Below are positions 37,577 through 46,908 of a stretch of 64,000 nt of DNA, piece by piece. Under the pieces are notes generated by a model. The model had not been told where the DNA came from. It made no database searches and worked only from the letters and a program-made list of their open reading frames with translations. Position 1 is the first letter of the stretch. Each line of letters begins with the position of its first letter. A program made the translations under genes and the position numbers. This DNA comes from Xanthocytophaga agilis (GTDB lineage: Bacteria > Bacteroidota > Bacteroidia > Cytophagales > 172606-1). The stretch is from the NCBI RefSeq assembly GCF_030068605.1, contig NZ_JASJOU010000007.1, positions 62,001 through 126,000 of the forward strand, read 5' to 3'.

Positions 37577-37711
37577 AACAATGTTACTAAAGAAAATGAA
37601 ACCGGGATAAAGTATACCTATGCGAAGATCATCTATGATATCTGGAAAAGACTTGAGCAAGACCTCAAAAAGACAACACTTTACCAGGAATATTTACAAA
37701 ACTCCAAATAA
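37577..37711 (+). pseudogene. Remnant of a paralogue of the coiled-coil protein
   Basis: In this frame the DNA reads YAKIIYDIWKRLEQDLKK, close to RIRIKAAYDIWKKLEQAEQ of the 264-residue protein at 32871-33665, then goes on to a stop at 37709-37711. A stop codon lies directly upstream and no start is near. It is best read as a decayed duplicate; the rest of the 37313-37753 gap holds nothing else that I can support. Confidence 0.45.
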
Positions 37712-37753
37712 AGGACCAGTAATATCTTTTAAAAAGTATGCTTTAATATCTTA

Positions 37754-37954
37754 CTAGTTTTTCTCTTTACATTTACATTCAGAAGTCTGTAACTTGGCAC
37801 TTTCCTGACAAATCTTTTTTACAACCTTTATGCTTTCAGAGTCACAACTTTCGTAGCTTTCTATTGCTGCATTATTTTTCAAAACCTCACATTTCTCACA
37901 TTTGTTACAAGCTGTAAAACATAAAAAAGAGGCAAAAAGTACGATATATTTCAT
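37754..37954 (-). CDS. Small cysteine-rich lipoprotein
   Basis: I chose the ATG at 37954 (66 residues) because it gives a signal peptide (MKYIVLFASFLCFTAC) with a candidate lipid Cys at residue 16; the longer frame from 37987 adds a poor N-terminus. The mature part is short and Cys/Lys/Glu-rich with CNKCEKCEVL and a C-terminal SECKCKEKN, seven or more cysteines in all. They could bind metal or form disulfides. I do not recognise a family. Confidence 0.6.
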   Translation of the reverse strand: MKYIVLFASFLCFTACNKCEKCEVLKNNAAIESYESCDSESIKVVKKICQESAKLQTSECKCKEKN

Positions 37955-38123
37955 TATTGAGATTACGTTTGAGAAACATCTTAGCAAATATCACATTCTG
38001 TTCTAAAAAAACTATATTATTTTCCCCAACTTCCCCACATAAGTAACTCTATATTACAAAATAAACTATCCTAAAGAACATACTGATAAATACATAATCT
38101 GACACTTTATCTGGGCAAAAACT

Positions 38124-38715
38124 ATGACAAAAGAACAATTTACTATATTCTGGTCGTCAACTTTTCCTGATACACTTCCAATTTCTCATTATTTTAAATA
38201 CGATTATTCTGACAGATGGTTTAGAATTCATAGTCTGCCAGAATCCAAACGATATGCAGATAATGAAGAAGAATGGAATATTTTACTTCACAGACAGAAT
38301 ACTATTATCAGTGATTTGCTTGGGGGAAGGTAATCCGGTATTACTTATAACAGGAGACTATATAGAGAAAGGAACTACCAGCTATATACTGGAAGAAACG
38401 GAAGTTTTAAAACCATATAACTTTACATGGCTTGATGATATAGACTTTCACAAGATTGATCCAGCAAATTATCAACCTAATCAAGTCTACAAACCTGCTT
38501 TGGCAGAAACAGTTTGGCAATCTGGCCGACACAACACATTACTTCAGGCTATTGCCAATGATGAAATGAGAGCATTTTTTATTTCTATTGAAAGAACCAG
38601 TATGGTTGCGCCTTATGATGGAGGAATGGATTTTATCCTAAAAGATATCCAAACCAGGGATTCTTATAAACTAAAATACAAAGCTTGGTTGTCTAAAAGA
38701 CAAGATGGTTTTTAA
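38124..38715 (+). pseudogene. Frameshifted gene for an unknown cytoplasmic protein
   Basis: Two overlapping frames read as one protein. The first (38124-38333) gives MTKEQFTIFWSSTFPDTLP...RWFRIHSLPESKRYAD...RQNTIISDLLG and then stops. The second frame continues at once with EGNPVLLITGDYIEKG and runs to 38715 with APYDGGMDFILKDIQTRDSYKLKYKAWLSK. The switch falls on a run of five G at 38322-38326; four G would restore one protein of about 196 residues. I recall similar unnamed proteins in other bacteria (RIHSLP...KRY and APYDGG patterns), but give no function. It may be a true mutation, a phase-variable tract or a sequencing error. Confidence 0.7.
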
Positions 38716-38765
38716 CGAAAGAATATAAAATATGTTCATATCCTTTCGTTATTCTTATTTTTCTT
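38714..38765. terminator. Bidirectional hairpin between convergent genes
   Basis: AACGAAAG (38714-38721) pairs with CTTTCGTT (38743-38750); a T-rich tail follows on the plus strand. It overlaps the stop of the frameshifted gene and lies just before the end of the monooxygenase gene. Confidence 0.45.
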
Positions 38766-38768
38766 TTA

Positions 38769-39926
38769 TCACCCAACAATCTCACTCATAAAAGTGATAG
38801 CTTCAGGAGAGTGTAGCATAGCAGTTGAATCCAGCGTCATTTGGGCTGCTTCAGAGGCTCTGGTGCACATCTGTTTTTCGTACTGTGCTATAGCAGCCTG
38901 AAGGTCGGGAAACTTCTCACTGGTAAGGCATTCACTCAACTCCAACGCATCCAGCATGGCCATATTTACTCCTTCTCCGGCATAAGGAGGCATTAGATGG
39001 GCTGCATCTCCCAGCATAGTCAGATTGGATAGAGCCTCCCAGCTTTGGTCTAATGGCATACAATATTGCGGGCGAGGAATAAATACCGAAGCATTGACAA
39101 ATAACTCTTCCCATACACTATCCCAACCCGCAAACTCTTGTTTAAACCAGGCAAGCACCTGTGCCTTATCTTTAAAATCAATACCACTCTCACGTATCCA
39201 AAACTCATCTGTCTTGCAGCCTGTATAAAATGCCAGACTCCCATCCCCTTTTGAACTTACGATTAGCGTTTTATCATCTCCAAACGCAAATATCTTTCCA
39301 CCTTTTAGTAATTCATGAACGCCTGGTGCAGCAGTTTCTGAGTCATATACATAACCTTCTACAATAGTGATACCTGAGTAAAAAGGTTTGATAGAGGTGA
39401 TTACCGGACGAATCTTGGAATTGGCTCCATCTGCGGCGATCACAATGTCAGCATAGGCAGATACACCATTATGAAACATCAGTTTCCAGCCACTCTCTTC
39501 AGGTGTCATAGAAGCAAAATGACTATCCCAAACTACTGTATCTGGCTGTAAGGATTCAAGCAGAATCTTTCGCAAAGGACCGCGGTCTATTTCAGGTCGG
39601 GATTCATTATGATCAGTGAGTGAATGTTGGTCAGCCAGAATAACGGCATGTTTATCTATAATGCGTACCTTATCTGCCCCCGGACGATAGTTTGCCTGAA
39701 ACGCATCCATTAATCCGGCTTTTTCCAGAGCTTTCAATCCAGACTCTTCATGCAAATCCAGTGTAGCCCCCTGTACACGAGCCTCTTTGTTAAGATCCCG
39801 TTCGTATACTTTTACATCAGCTCCTTTTTTTTGTAAAAGTCTGGCTAAGGTTAATCCTCCGGGACCTCCGCCAACAATAGCAATTTTTTTGTTTTCTATC
39901 AGCATGATTGAAAATCGTTTAATCAT
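38769..39926 (-). CDS. TetX-like FAD-dependent monooxygenase
   Basis: 385 residues of the flavin monooxygenase superfamily. The FAD-binding GGGPGGLTLARLLQKKG lies near residue 18 with VYERD after it, and GDAAHLMPPYAGEGVNMAMLDALEL near 308 is the second FAD motif. Several stretches follow tetracycline-inactivating Tet(X) closely as I remember it: KEARVQGATLDLH, RPEIDRGPLRKILLESLQPDTVVWD, and the ending of the FAD motif. Many such homologues are not resistance enzymes. The start may be the ATG at 39905. It is the last gene of a likely four-gene minus-strand operon, 15 bases after an AraC regulator. Confidence 0.88.
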   Translation of the reverse strand: MIKRFSIMLIENKKIAIVGGGPGGLTLARLLQKKGADVKVYERDLNKEARVQGATLDLHEESGLKALEKAGLMDAFQANYRPGADKVRIIDKHAVILADQHSLTDHNESRPEIDRGPLRKILLESLQPDTVVWDSHFASMTPEESGWKLMFHNGVSAYADIVIAADGANSKIRPVITSIKPFYSGITIVEGYVYDSETAAPGVHELLKGGKIFAFGDDKTLIVSSKGDGSLAFYTGCKTDEFWIRESGIDFKDKAQVLAWFKQEFAGWDSVWEELFVNASVFIPRPQYCMPLDQSWEALSNLTMLGDAAHLMPPYAGEGVNMAMLDALELSECLTSEKFPDLQAAIAQYEKQMCTRASEAAQMTLDSTAMLHSPEAITFMSEIVG

Positions 39927-39941
39927 TTAACTGATACAAAA

Positions 39942-40694
39942 CTACTTCTGCTTCAAAACAGAAAATTGAATAAATCGGTCGTTTTTGTTTTGCTTCAACT
40001 CTTTTGGGGTAGCACCTGAATATTTTTTCACTTCCCGGATAAAATGAGCCTGATCTGCAAAGTTTTGTTCCGGAAATAACTTGCCATGTGTAATTTGTGG
40101 AAACGAGGCTCTGAACCGGAGAATGGTGCAGTATGTTTTTAATGGAAGTCCAAACTGTTGAGAGAAATAGCGATTGATTTGTCGGCTACTCCAATGTACA
40201 GTATCGGAAATCTCCTGAATAGTCACGGCTCCCATCGTAGAATACACCATTTCAAACAACTTGCGTTTACGGCTATCTACATCGGGCTTGAGTGCTTTTA
40301 GCATTTTAAGGGTTGCTTTTGTACAAAATGCATCAAAATCGGTAAGATCATTGGCAGCTATTCCCCAAAAATTATCTGGTAATACAAGTCTTTCATTCAA
40401 CAATGAGGATACTGAATTATCAAGCAGATACTCCACAGCAAGCAAATTAAAGCTAATGGCAAACATAACCGAATGGGGTGCAATGCTACTACAGGCAGGT
40501 TCGCTATCCAGTCCTGCCAGCATCACATGATAAGGTTCCGTAGCCGAAATTGAAAAGCACAAATCAATTCGTCCATCGGGTACTACAACCACTTCCTTTT
40601 CTTCATCAAAAGGATTAGCCAGCATCCAGAAACTTTCCACAAAATCGGCAAGTTCCGGAATGGGTTTATGTACTTTGTAAGCAACTACATTCAT
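39942..40694 (-). CDS. AraC-family transcriptional regulator
   Basis: I chose the ATG at 40694 (250 residues, MNVVAYKVHKPIPELADFVESFW), since the family N-terminus begins there. The N-terminal domain belongs to the type found before many Bacteroidota AraC regulators (PELADFVESFWML, VVVPDGRIDLCFSI). The C-terminal HTH region has TIQEISDTVHWSSRQINRYFSQQFGLPLKTYCTILRF and the second helix FADQAHFIREVKKYSGATPKEL. It probably controls itself and the TetX-like gene directly downstream, and is preceded by a membrane sensor-like gene at 34 bases. Confidence 0.9.
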   Translation of the reverse strand: MNVVAYKVHKPIPELADFVESFWMLANPFDEEKEVVVVPDGRIDLCFSISATEPYHVMLAGLDSEPACSSIAPHSVMFAISFNLLAVEYLLDNSVSSLLNERLVLPDNFWGIAANDLTDFDAFCTKATLKMLKALKPDVDSRKRKLFEMVYSTMGAVTIQEISDTVHWSSRQINRYFSQQFGLPLKTYCTILRFRASFPQITHGKLFPEQNFADQAHFIREVKKYSGATPKELKQNKNDRFIQFSVLKQK

Positions 40695-40727
40695 GGGATG
40701 AAAAATACATATTTTCATCCATACCAT

Positions 40728-42371
40728 CTACAATACCTCTTTGAAAGCACCTTGCACCTGCCTTACCTGAACCTGATGCTGATTTGTACGTTCTTGCTCC
40801 AGTTCCTCTATTCGTTGTAGGTATTCGCTTTCCCGACGGCGTACATCCTCCTGAATCGCATATAACTCTTCCATATTCTGACGAACCTCTTCCTCCTGTG
40901 ATTGCAACGCTTCTTTTTGCTGCAAGGTCATCTCTAACAGATTCCGTGTTTGTATATTTTTATTTTCATTCGAAACATGTAAGCCCAGATTTGTACAAAC
41001 ACGTTCCAGAAACTGAATATGATGCGCAGGAATAATCTGCAAAGAAGCAACCTCCAGAACGCCTACTACCTCTTCGTCTACTTTCATGGGTACAATCAGG
41101 ATATTTTTCGGAGTAGCCTCTCCTAAACCTGAAGTAATGGCTATATAATCATGCGGAATCTCCTGCAGATAGATAGTCTCTTTTTCAAGCACAACCTGTC
41201 CAGCCAGACCTTCCCCTATCTCTATTCGTTTGTTAATATATTTCTTGCGATTATAGGCATAACACGCCTGTATACTTAAATGTAGATCCTGTGGATTGGT
41301 AGAATCAACCAAAGAAATACATCCCTGATTGGTTTGCGTGTATTTAATAATAAAGCTTATTACCTGATCAAGAAGTATTGAAAAATTCTCATTCCTGGAT
41401 CGTAATATCTCATTAACCTGTGTAATACCTGTGTTACCCCAATTCCGTTTATTTTCTTCTTCTGAAATAGTTTTCAGACTTTGTCGCATTGTCGCCAATG
41501 CAGTACCTAATTCACCTGAATTATTAAACACACTTACATTGGAATCAAACTTTCCATTACCAACCTCAGTTGCAAAACCCTTAATATTGGATAAGTTATC
41601 GACCAATGTATGCAAGGCTTGATTCATTTCGCCAATTTCATCTGTGTATTGAGAATCTGTTATCTGCATTAAATTACCAAGAGATAACTCAGATAAGACA
41701 TCTTTTGCTTTAAGAATGGGTTCAGAAAGAAGTTTGGCAGTTCGGAATCCGATTCCTCCCATCACACATAAACTTGCAATCAATATACCCACAATTAATA
41801 GTTTGTTAAAAGAAACAATACCATTGGCACTGGCATTTTGTTTTTCTGAGTTATCAGATATTAATGCACTTAGGACACTCATTTTTTCAGCCAACAGATC
41901 AAAAGAAGCATTAAAAGCTATCAATCCTGCAGCAATTTGAACACTATCCTTCTGAAAAGTAAATGCTATCAATTGTTCGGACTGTACAATATATTTATTC
42001 AGTGCAGGCAGGACTTCATGTACAGCAATTTTGACTGAATCATTGATGTCTAGTTCAGATAATACCTCCAAGCTTTTCTGAAAGCTTGCTTTATGCTCAT
42101 TAAACTCAGTTCTGAACGCCTTTTGTGCGACTTCCCCTTTATCTTCAAGTAACAAGGCTTTGTAGACATCTGCACGTAAAGCATCGTGCATCATATCTGC
42201 ATTCATCTGATTATAGATAGCACTGGTATTTGTAATAAGCTGCTGCTGAGAATTATCCAATAGTATAAGTGCCCTATAGCAGAAAATACCGGACAAAACA
42301 AAGAAAAACATGTTTAACCCTATAATAGACAGGATCTTATGCTTAATTTTTAAATTATTAAAAATACTCAT
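40728..42371 (-). CDS. Membrane sensor with 4HB, HAMP and GAF domains, no output domain
   Basis: 547 residues. An N-terminal helix (about 12-32) and a second (about 185-207) flank a periplasmic four-helix-bundle sensor (4HB_MCP-like). A HAMP linker (about 208-262, LLSEPILKAKDVLSELSLGNL), a GAF domain (about 330-470, with RIEIGEGLAGQVVLEKETIYLQEIPHDY and NILIVPMKVDEEVVGVLEVAS), and a C-terminal coiled coil (about 475-540, glutamate/glutamine-rich) follow. There is no kinase, methyl-accepting or cyclase domain, so it must act through protein contacts. Its stop codon lies 34 bases before the AraC start. Confidence 0.85.
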   Translation of the reverse strand: MSIFNNLKIKHKILSIIGLNMFFFVLSGIFCYRALILLDNSQQQLITNTSAIYNQMNADMMHDALRADVYKALLLEDKGEVAQKAFRTEFNEHKASFQKSLEVLSELDINDSVKIAVHEVLPALNKYIVQSEQLIAFTFQKDSVQIAAGLIAFNASFDLLAEKMSVLSALISDNSEKQNASANGIVSFNKLLIVGILIASLCVMGGIGFRTAKLLSEPILKAKDVLSELSLGNLMQITDSQYTDEIGEMNQALHTLVDNLSNIKGFATEVGNGKFDSNVSVFNNSGELGTALATMRQSLKTISEEENKRNWGNTGITQVNEILRSRNENFSILLDQVISFIIKYTQTNQGCISLVDSTNPQDLHLSIQACYAYNRKKYINKRIEIGEGLAGQVVLEKETIYLQEIPHDYIAITSGLGEATPKNILIVPMKVDEEVVGVLEVASLQIIPAHHIQFLERVCTNLGLHVSNENKNIQTRNLLEMTLQQKEALQSQEEEVRQNMEELYAIQEDVRRRESEYLQRIEELEQERTNQHQVQVRQVQGAFKEVL

Positions 42372-42437
42372 ATACCTTTCTCAGAATAAACTGTGGTAAA
42401 TACAAACTGCAATGAAATAGTAGATTTGAGTTAGACA

Positions 42438-43232
42438 TTATTTTTTAAAACGCCAGGAGCAGCCTACTCCAATAAAAGAATCCGGAGCAGCGGGAGTTAA
42501 CCCAAAGCCTCCAGAAATATCCAGTTGACAATCATTAGTAACCAGGTAGGTAAACCCTCCATCAAATCTGTGATCAGCAGGTTGATTTTTAGTAATAAAA
42601 CCATAGCCCTCAATATACATACCCCACTTTTCAGAGAGGCTTCTTCCCAAAGTTAATGTATAGATATGTGTTGGAATGGTAGTAACAGCATTCCATTCAG
42701 AACCAATATTATAAGACAAACTAGATTTGTCAGAAAGTGTATGGCTCATCGTAAATCTATAGCGAGGCACAAAAGTATTTACCTGGTTTTCAGGGCATTT
42801 AAAAGCAGGCAAATCAACATGACAAATAAGAGAAGTTTTGGGTATGAGTCCACTCTCTTCACAAATATGCAACTTCATACCTAAGGCCACAGGGCTAAAA
42901 GAAGCCTCGCGTTCATGTACACTAGTCTCTCTCTTATAAATAGAATTACAACCCATATACTCGACAATGAGTCGAAACTCGGCATATTCAGATAATCCGT
43001 ATTTAATCAATGAAGTATTATAAGTGATATTTTGAATTCGAGAGGTATCTGATTTATCAAACTCATACTGAAATCCTGATTCAATCTGAAACATCCCTTT
43101 GGGAACAATAGAAGGACATTCTGTCTGATCCGGGCGATCTGTAGCAATTGATTCCTGGCCACTGACCGAGCCTATACAAACTAAAAAAATTCCTGTAGCA
43201 ATAATTCCAATTTGATGTTTTATGAAGTTCAT
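42438..43232 (-). CDS. Outer-membrane transporter-like barrel (Phenol_MetA_deg type)
   Basis: 264 residues with a signal peptide (residues about 1-25) followed by ESIATDRPDQTECPSIVPKGMFQIESGFQYEFD, a typical opening of the putative MetA-pathway/transporter outer-membrane family, and alternating strands to the end WRFKK. It lies 66 bases before the membrane sensor gene and probably is in the same operon. The substrate is unknown. Confidence 0.75.
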   Translation of the reverse strand: MNFIKHQIGIIATGIFLVCIGSVSGQESIATDRPDQTECPSIVPKGMFQIESGFQYEFDKSDTSRIQNITYNTSLIKYGLSEYAEFRLIVEYMGCNSIYKRETSVHEREASFSPVALGMKLHICEESGLIPKTSLICHVDLPAFKCPENQVNTFVPRYRFTMSHTLSDKSSLSYNIGSEWNAVTTIPTHIYTLTLGRSLSEKWGMYIEGYGFITKNQPADHRFDGGFTYLVTNDCQLDISGGFGLTPAAPDSFIGVGCSWRFKK

Positions 43233-43875
43233 AAAACCGTTGCATTTTAATTCGTTATCACCTGTTCCTCAGAGATAATCATATCTCCTTTTTAAAAATG
43301 CAAGTGGTAATAAACACCTTATAGCGTTAAAATATACCTGATTTCAGTTTGTAAATTTAGATACAAGCTATAGACAGAACAAAACACTTTGAAGACCACA
43401 AAACACTTCGTAAGATTCACAAACACAACACATTGATTATCAATAGACAAACAATCTAAAAACCATCTTTTTTCCACTTATCATATAATAAACCGCTTTC
43501 AATTGCCCTATACAAAAGAAGGAATAAAATAAAGACCAATAGATTTATACCACATTTTCCACAAAAGCAGTTAACACAAAAGTGTAATTTAAACCATTAA
43601 TTATCAGGCAACTGAATATAACAATAGACATGTATGAAATTTATAAAAACCATCACAATAGAAGAGGAAAACAGAAAACCGCAAAAAATCTTGAGGTTTA
43701 AATGATAAGATTCAAAGTTCATTTTATTTAAATCTCAAGATGAAACCAATATTTTTATAGATACACTATCTAAACTTGTAGTAGTTACTCCTTATAAAGA
43801 TGTCTTACAGATAGAAACCAGAGGCTGCAGACCTGGTTATAGAATAGAATTTCTTTATCTCTAACTCTCATCTGT
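43233..43875. other. Long AT-rich intergenic region
   Basis: About 640 bases of very AT-rich DNA between divergent genes. I see no reliable open frame, hairpin or repeat. It must contain the promoters of both neighbours. Confidence 0.4.
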
Positions 43876-44226
43876 ATGGCAAATCCTGCTAAAACCAAAC
43901 CTGTTTTGCAGCTAGGTATGACATTTCTTATTATTGGATCTGTACTGCTTGCTTGTGAAAAAAGTGCTGTTACCCCGTCAGAGTCTTCCTCTGCCCGTTC
44001 AACAGATAGCACAGATACATCGGCTACAACAAAAGATTCTATGTGTCATAAAAGAGATTCAATCCACCATGACTCTTTGTTTCATCATCCTCATGGTGAT
44101 AGCCTGCACCATTTTCATGAAGACAGCTTACACCACTTCCATCCAGATAGCTTACATCATCCGGATACTACAGGGATACCACATGACAGTGCACATCACC
44201 ATCCTCATCATCATGGAAAACACTAG
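43876..44226 (+). CDS. Histidine-rich lipoprotein
   Basis: 116 residues with an N-terminal hydrophobic signal (VLQLGMTFLIIGSVLLAC, lipid Cys at residue 27). A Ser/Thr-rich linker is followed by repeats of DSLHHFH and close forms (HHDSLFHHPHGDSLHHFHED), ending HHHPHHHGKH; around a quarter of the protein is histidine. This is a plausible divalent metal-binding (zinc, nickel, copper) surface lipoprotein. The repeat is tandem and could vary in length among strains. No metal transporter is next to it. Confidence 0.75.
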   Translation: MANPAKTKPVLQLGMTFLIIGSVLLACEKSAVTPSESSSARSTDSTDTSATTKDSMCHKRDSIHHDSLFHHPHGDSLHHFHEDSLHHFHPDSLHHPDTTGIPHDSAHHHPHHHGKH

Positions 44227-44295
44227 CAGGTATTTCAGTAGTTAGTACACCTGTTAGCGTCATCTACTTTAAAGTGGAGAAATAAAAGGTACAAT

Positions 44296-44337
44296 AAAGG
44301 CCTAAGATATGGTTAGTAACCATACCTTAGGCCTTTT
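44296..44337. terminator. Strong bidirectional terminator
   Basis: AAAGGCCTAAG (44296-44306) pairs perfectly with CTTAGGCCTTT (44326-44336), with an inner ATGGTT/AACCAT stem. The arms end in A and T runs, so it can end both the His-rich lipoprotein gene and the convergent RNA-repair gene. Confidence 0.85.
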
Positions 44338-44355
44338 CCTACTAAGAAGAATCTC

Positions 44356-46908
44356 TCACAATCTAGGATCTATGGGTTCGCTTTCCAAAGCTAGTACTCC
44401 AAAGACACATTGGTGCACAGTACGCAGGGACTGACGTTCTACAAACTTTTCCAAGGCTTCCATACCCAGTGCAAATTCCCGTAAAGCAAGGGACCTTTTA
44501 CCTCCCAGACTTCTGGATTTCAAACGTGTAATATTGGTAAAAGACGAATATTCAGGTCCATAGATAATACGCAAATACTCACTTCCCCGGCATTTGATAG
44601 CAGGTTGTACCAGACCTTTTTCGTTAGTGACAATAAACTCCATTGGCTTTACGACAAAACCTTCTCCTCCTGCATAGGTTAGTTGTTCCCACCATACAAT
44701 TGCCTCCTGGATCTCTGCTTCATTCTGAAGATCCACTACTTTATAAGGAGTTTTAAAGAGTAGCTGAGGATCACCATCACATAATTCTGCCAGAGTATCC
44801 ATATGCCAGCGATGTGTTTTGTCAGTATGAACTTTACCTTCAGTAGCCAGCAAATGAAAAGGAGCCAGTTTATAATCATCCAGGCTGGAAACCGGCCAGC
44901 AATAGTGACGATAGGCTGTTACAAACTTTTCAGCCATTTTCTGGCGTTCGGTATAACTTTTCAGCAAGTGCTCTACTTCCAGTCCTCTCCCCTTTGCCTG
45001 GGCCAAGACAGTGTTTACCATAGGTAATGCATGTGTTGCCGCAGCTCCTACAGCTGCATACTGATTTTGTAACAATGCCTGCGCTTTGGCCGACCAAGGC
45101 ATTAATTCACAATCCAATAACACCCAGTTGGTTTCAAACTTATCCCAGAATCCGGTTTTATCACAGGCAACTTTAATACGCTCTAAAAAGGCTTGTTCCA
45201 ATACACTATCTGTGAAAAAGCTACGTCCTGTACGGGTATAACAGACACCTATTCCTTCACCAGAAACTCCAAACCGTTTCAGAGCCGTTTCCTCATCCCG
45301 ACAAAGAACGACAATAGCTCTCGACCCCATGTGCTTCTCTTCACAAACTACAGTAGTTACTCCCTGATCGGAATAATACTTGAATGCCTCTGATGGATAT
45401 TCCAGCAAATCAGGCAGTTTACTAGTTTCTGTAGGAGACATAGTGGGTGGCAGGTAAATCAACCACTTAGGATTGATGGCAAAGCGACTCATTACCTCCA
45501 ATGCGGCCATGGCATTCTGCTCACGAATGGTCACACTATGGTGCAAACGCGTATGTATAATCTGTTTGCCAATTACATCATCTATGTCCAACACAACATC
45601 AGCAGGATTGTGGTTGTCTGTATTACCAGTTCCTTCAAAATCCAGTGGACGAGTAGACTGCGCATATATTTCTTTAGCCTTTACAGCTACCAATTCTTTC
45701 TCCGGGTAACGTAGTGCAGTAAGCTTTCCACCAAATACACAGCCTGTATCAATATCAATCGTATTGTTCTGCCACTGTGCTTCTACCACAGGGGTATGTC
45801 CATACACTACCATAGCCTTGCCTCGGTATTCAGCAGCCCAATTGATACGCACAGGCAAACCAAATTCATCGATCTCTCCAGTAGTTTCTCCATATAAACA
45901 GAATTCACGAACAGCCCCTGACCCACGTCCCTGCATTTCTTCTTTTAAGCCCGCATGAGCTACTACCAACCGGCCATCATCCACCACAAAATGGCTGATG
46001 AGTCCATCCAGAAATACTTTTACTTCTTCCAAAAACTCCTGAGATACAGAAGCAAGTTGCTCTACAGTACGGTCTAATCCATGTTTAAGCTGTACGTTTC
46101 TACCGTTGAGGTATTTCAGTAGCTTCACATCATGGTTTCCTGGCACACACAATGCCTTATCTTCTTTGACCATCTGCATGACCAATCGCAATACATCAGG
46201 GCTGTTTGGTCCGCGATCTACCAGATCACCCACAAAAAAGGCTTTACGCCCAACAGGTGGGGTAACTGAAAAGGGATTTGTGGTATCAAACTGATAGCCC
46301 AGCTTTTCCAGCAGTTCTTTCAATTCATCAAAACACCCGTGTACATCTCCAATGATATCGAATGGTCCTGTTTCGTATTTTCTATTATTGTACAGTGGTT
46401 GTCGTACAATGGATTCTACGGCATTTACTTCTGCTTCTGAATCCAGAATATATTGCTGACGAAAGCCTTCGCTCTTCAAGGTTTTCAGCGACTTTTTCAG
46501 ATTCTGATTATGTTGACGCACCACATGGCTGCCAAACTGGCGATCCGGACGCTGGTTATTGCGAGCCAGACAAACGGAATCCGGAAGATTAAATACGATA
46601 GCTACTACCAATGCATGATACTCTCTGGCAATCTGCATGAGTGCCTTACGCGATTCAGGTTGTACGTTGGTAGCATCCACAACGGTAAGCAGACCATTCT
46701 TTAGCCGTTTGCGAATGATATAGTGTACCAGCTCAAATGCATCTTTGGTAGCTGCCTGGTTATTTTCGTCATCAGAAACGATACCCCGACAGGTATCAGA
46801 TGAAACGATTTCGGTTGGTTTAAAAAATTTTCGGGCAAAGGATGATTTGCCGGAGCCGGTGGAACCGATTAATACAACTAAGGAAAATTCTGGAATTTTT
46901 ATCTGCAT
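44356..46908 (-). CDS. pnkp: Pnkp: polynucleotide kinase-phosphatase-ligase (RNA repair)
   Basis: 850 residues with the complete three-part Pnkp plan. An N-terminal 5'-kinase has P-loop GSTGSGKS (residues 15-22). A central 2',3'-phosphatase of the metallophosphoesterase class has DIIGDVHGCFDEL (from about 183), GDLVDRGPNSPDV and GNHD. A C-terminal ligase domain has the adenylation Lys525 in EEKHMGSRA. The enzyme heals and seals cleaved RNA such as tRNA and works with Hen1, whose gene lies 2.6 kb upstream on the same strand. All catalytic motifs look intact. Confidence 0.95.
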   Translation of the reverse strand: MQIKIPEFSLVVLIGSTGSGKSSFARKFFKPTEIVSSDTCRGIVSDDENNQAATKDAFELVHYIIRKRLKNGLLTVVDATNVQPESRKALMQIAREYHALVVAIVFNLPDSVCLARNNQRPDRQFGSHVVRQHNQNLKKSLKTLKSEGFRQQYILDSEAEVNAVESIVRQPLYNNRKYETGPFDIIGDVHGCFDELKELLEKLGYQFDTTNPFSVTPPVGRKAFFVGDLVDRGPNSPDVLRLVMQMVKEDKALCVPGNHDVKLLKYLNGRNVQLKHGLDRTVEQLASVSQEFLEEVKVFLDGLISHFVVDDGRLVVAHAGLKEEMQGRGSGAVREFCLYGETTGEIDEFGLPVRINWAAEYRGKAMVVYGHTPVVEAQWQNNTIDIDTGCVFGGKLTALRYPEKELVAVKAKEIYAQSTRPLDFEGTGNTDNHNPADVVLDIDDVIGKQIIHTRLHHSVTIREQNAMAALEVMSRFAINPKWLIYLPPTMSPTETSKLPDLLEYPSEAFKYYSDQGVTTVVCEEKHMGSRAIVVLCRDEETALKRFGVSGEGIGVCYTRTGRSFFTDSVLEQAFLERIKVACDKTGFWDKFETNWVLLDCELMPWSAKAQALLQNQYAAVGAAATHALPMVNTVLAQAKGRGLEVEHLLKSYTERQKMAEKFVTAYRHYCWPVSSLDDYKLAPFHLLATEGKVHTDKTHRWHMDTLAELCDGDPQLLFKTPYKVVDLQNEAEIQEAIVWWEQLTYAGGEGFVVKPMEFIVTNEKGLVQPAIKCRGSEYLRIIYGPEYSSFTNITRLKSRSLGGKRSLALREFALGMEALEKFVERQSLRTVHQCVFGVLALESEPIDPRL

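Noticed and set aside
43785-44012. Minus-strand frame overlapping the His-rich lipoprotein
   Set aside because: Overlaps a better-supported gene with signal peptide and repeat; no features of its own.
44044-44220. CRISPR-like or satellite repeat in the histidine-rich gene
   Set aside because: The repetition is codon-level (DSLHH units) inside an open frame with a signal peptide, with no regular spacers.
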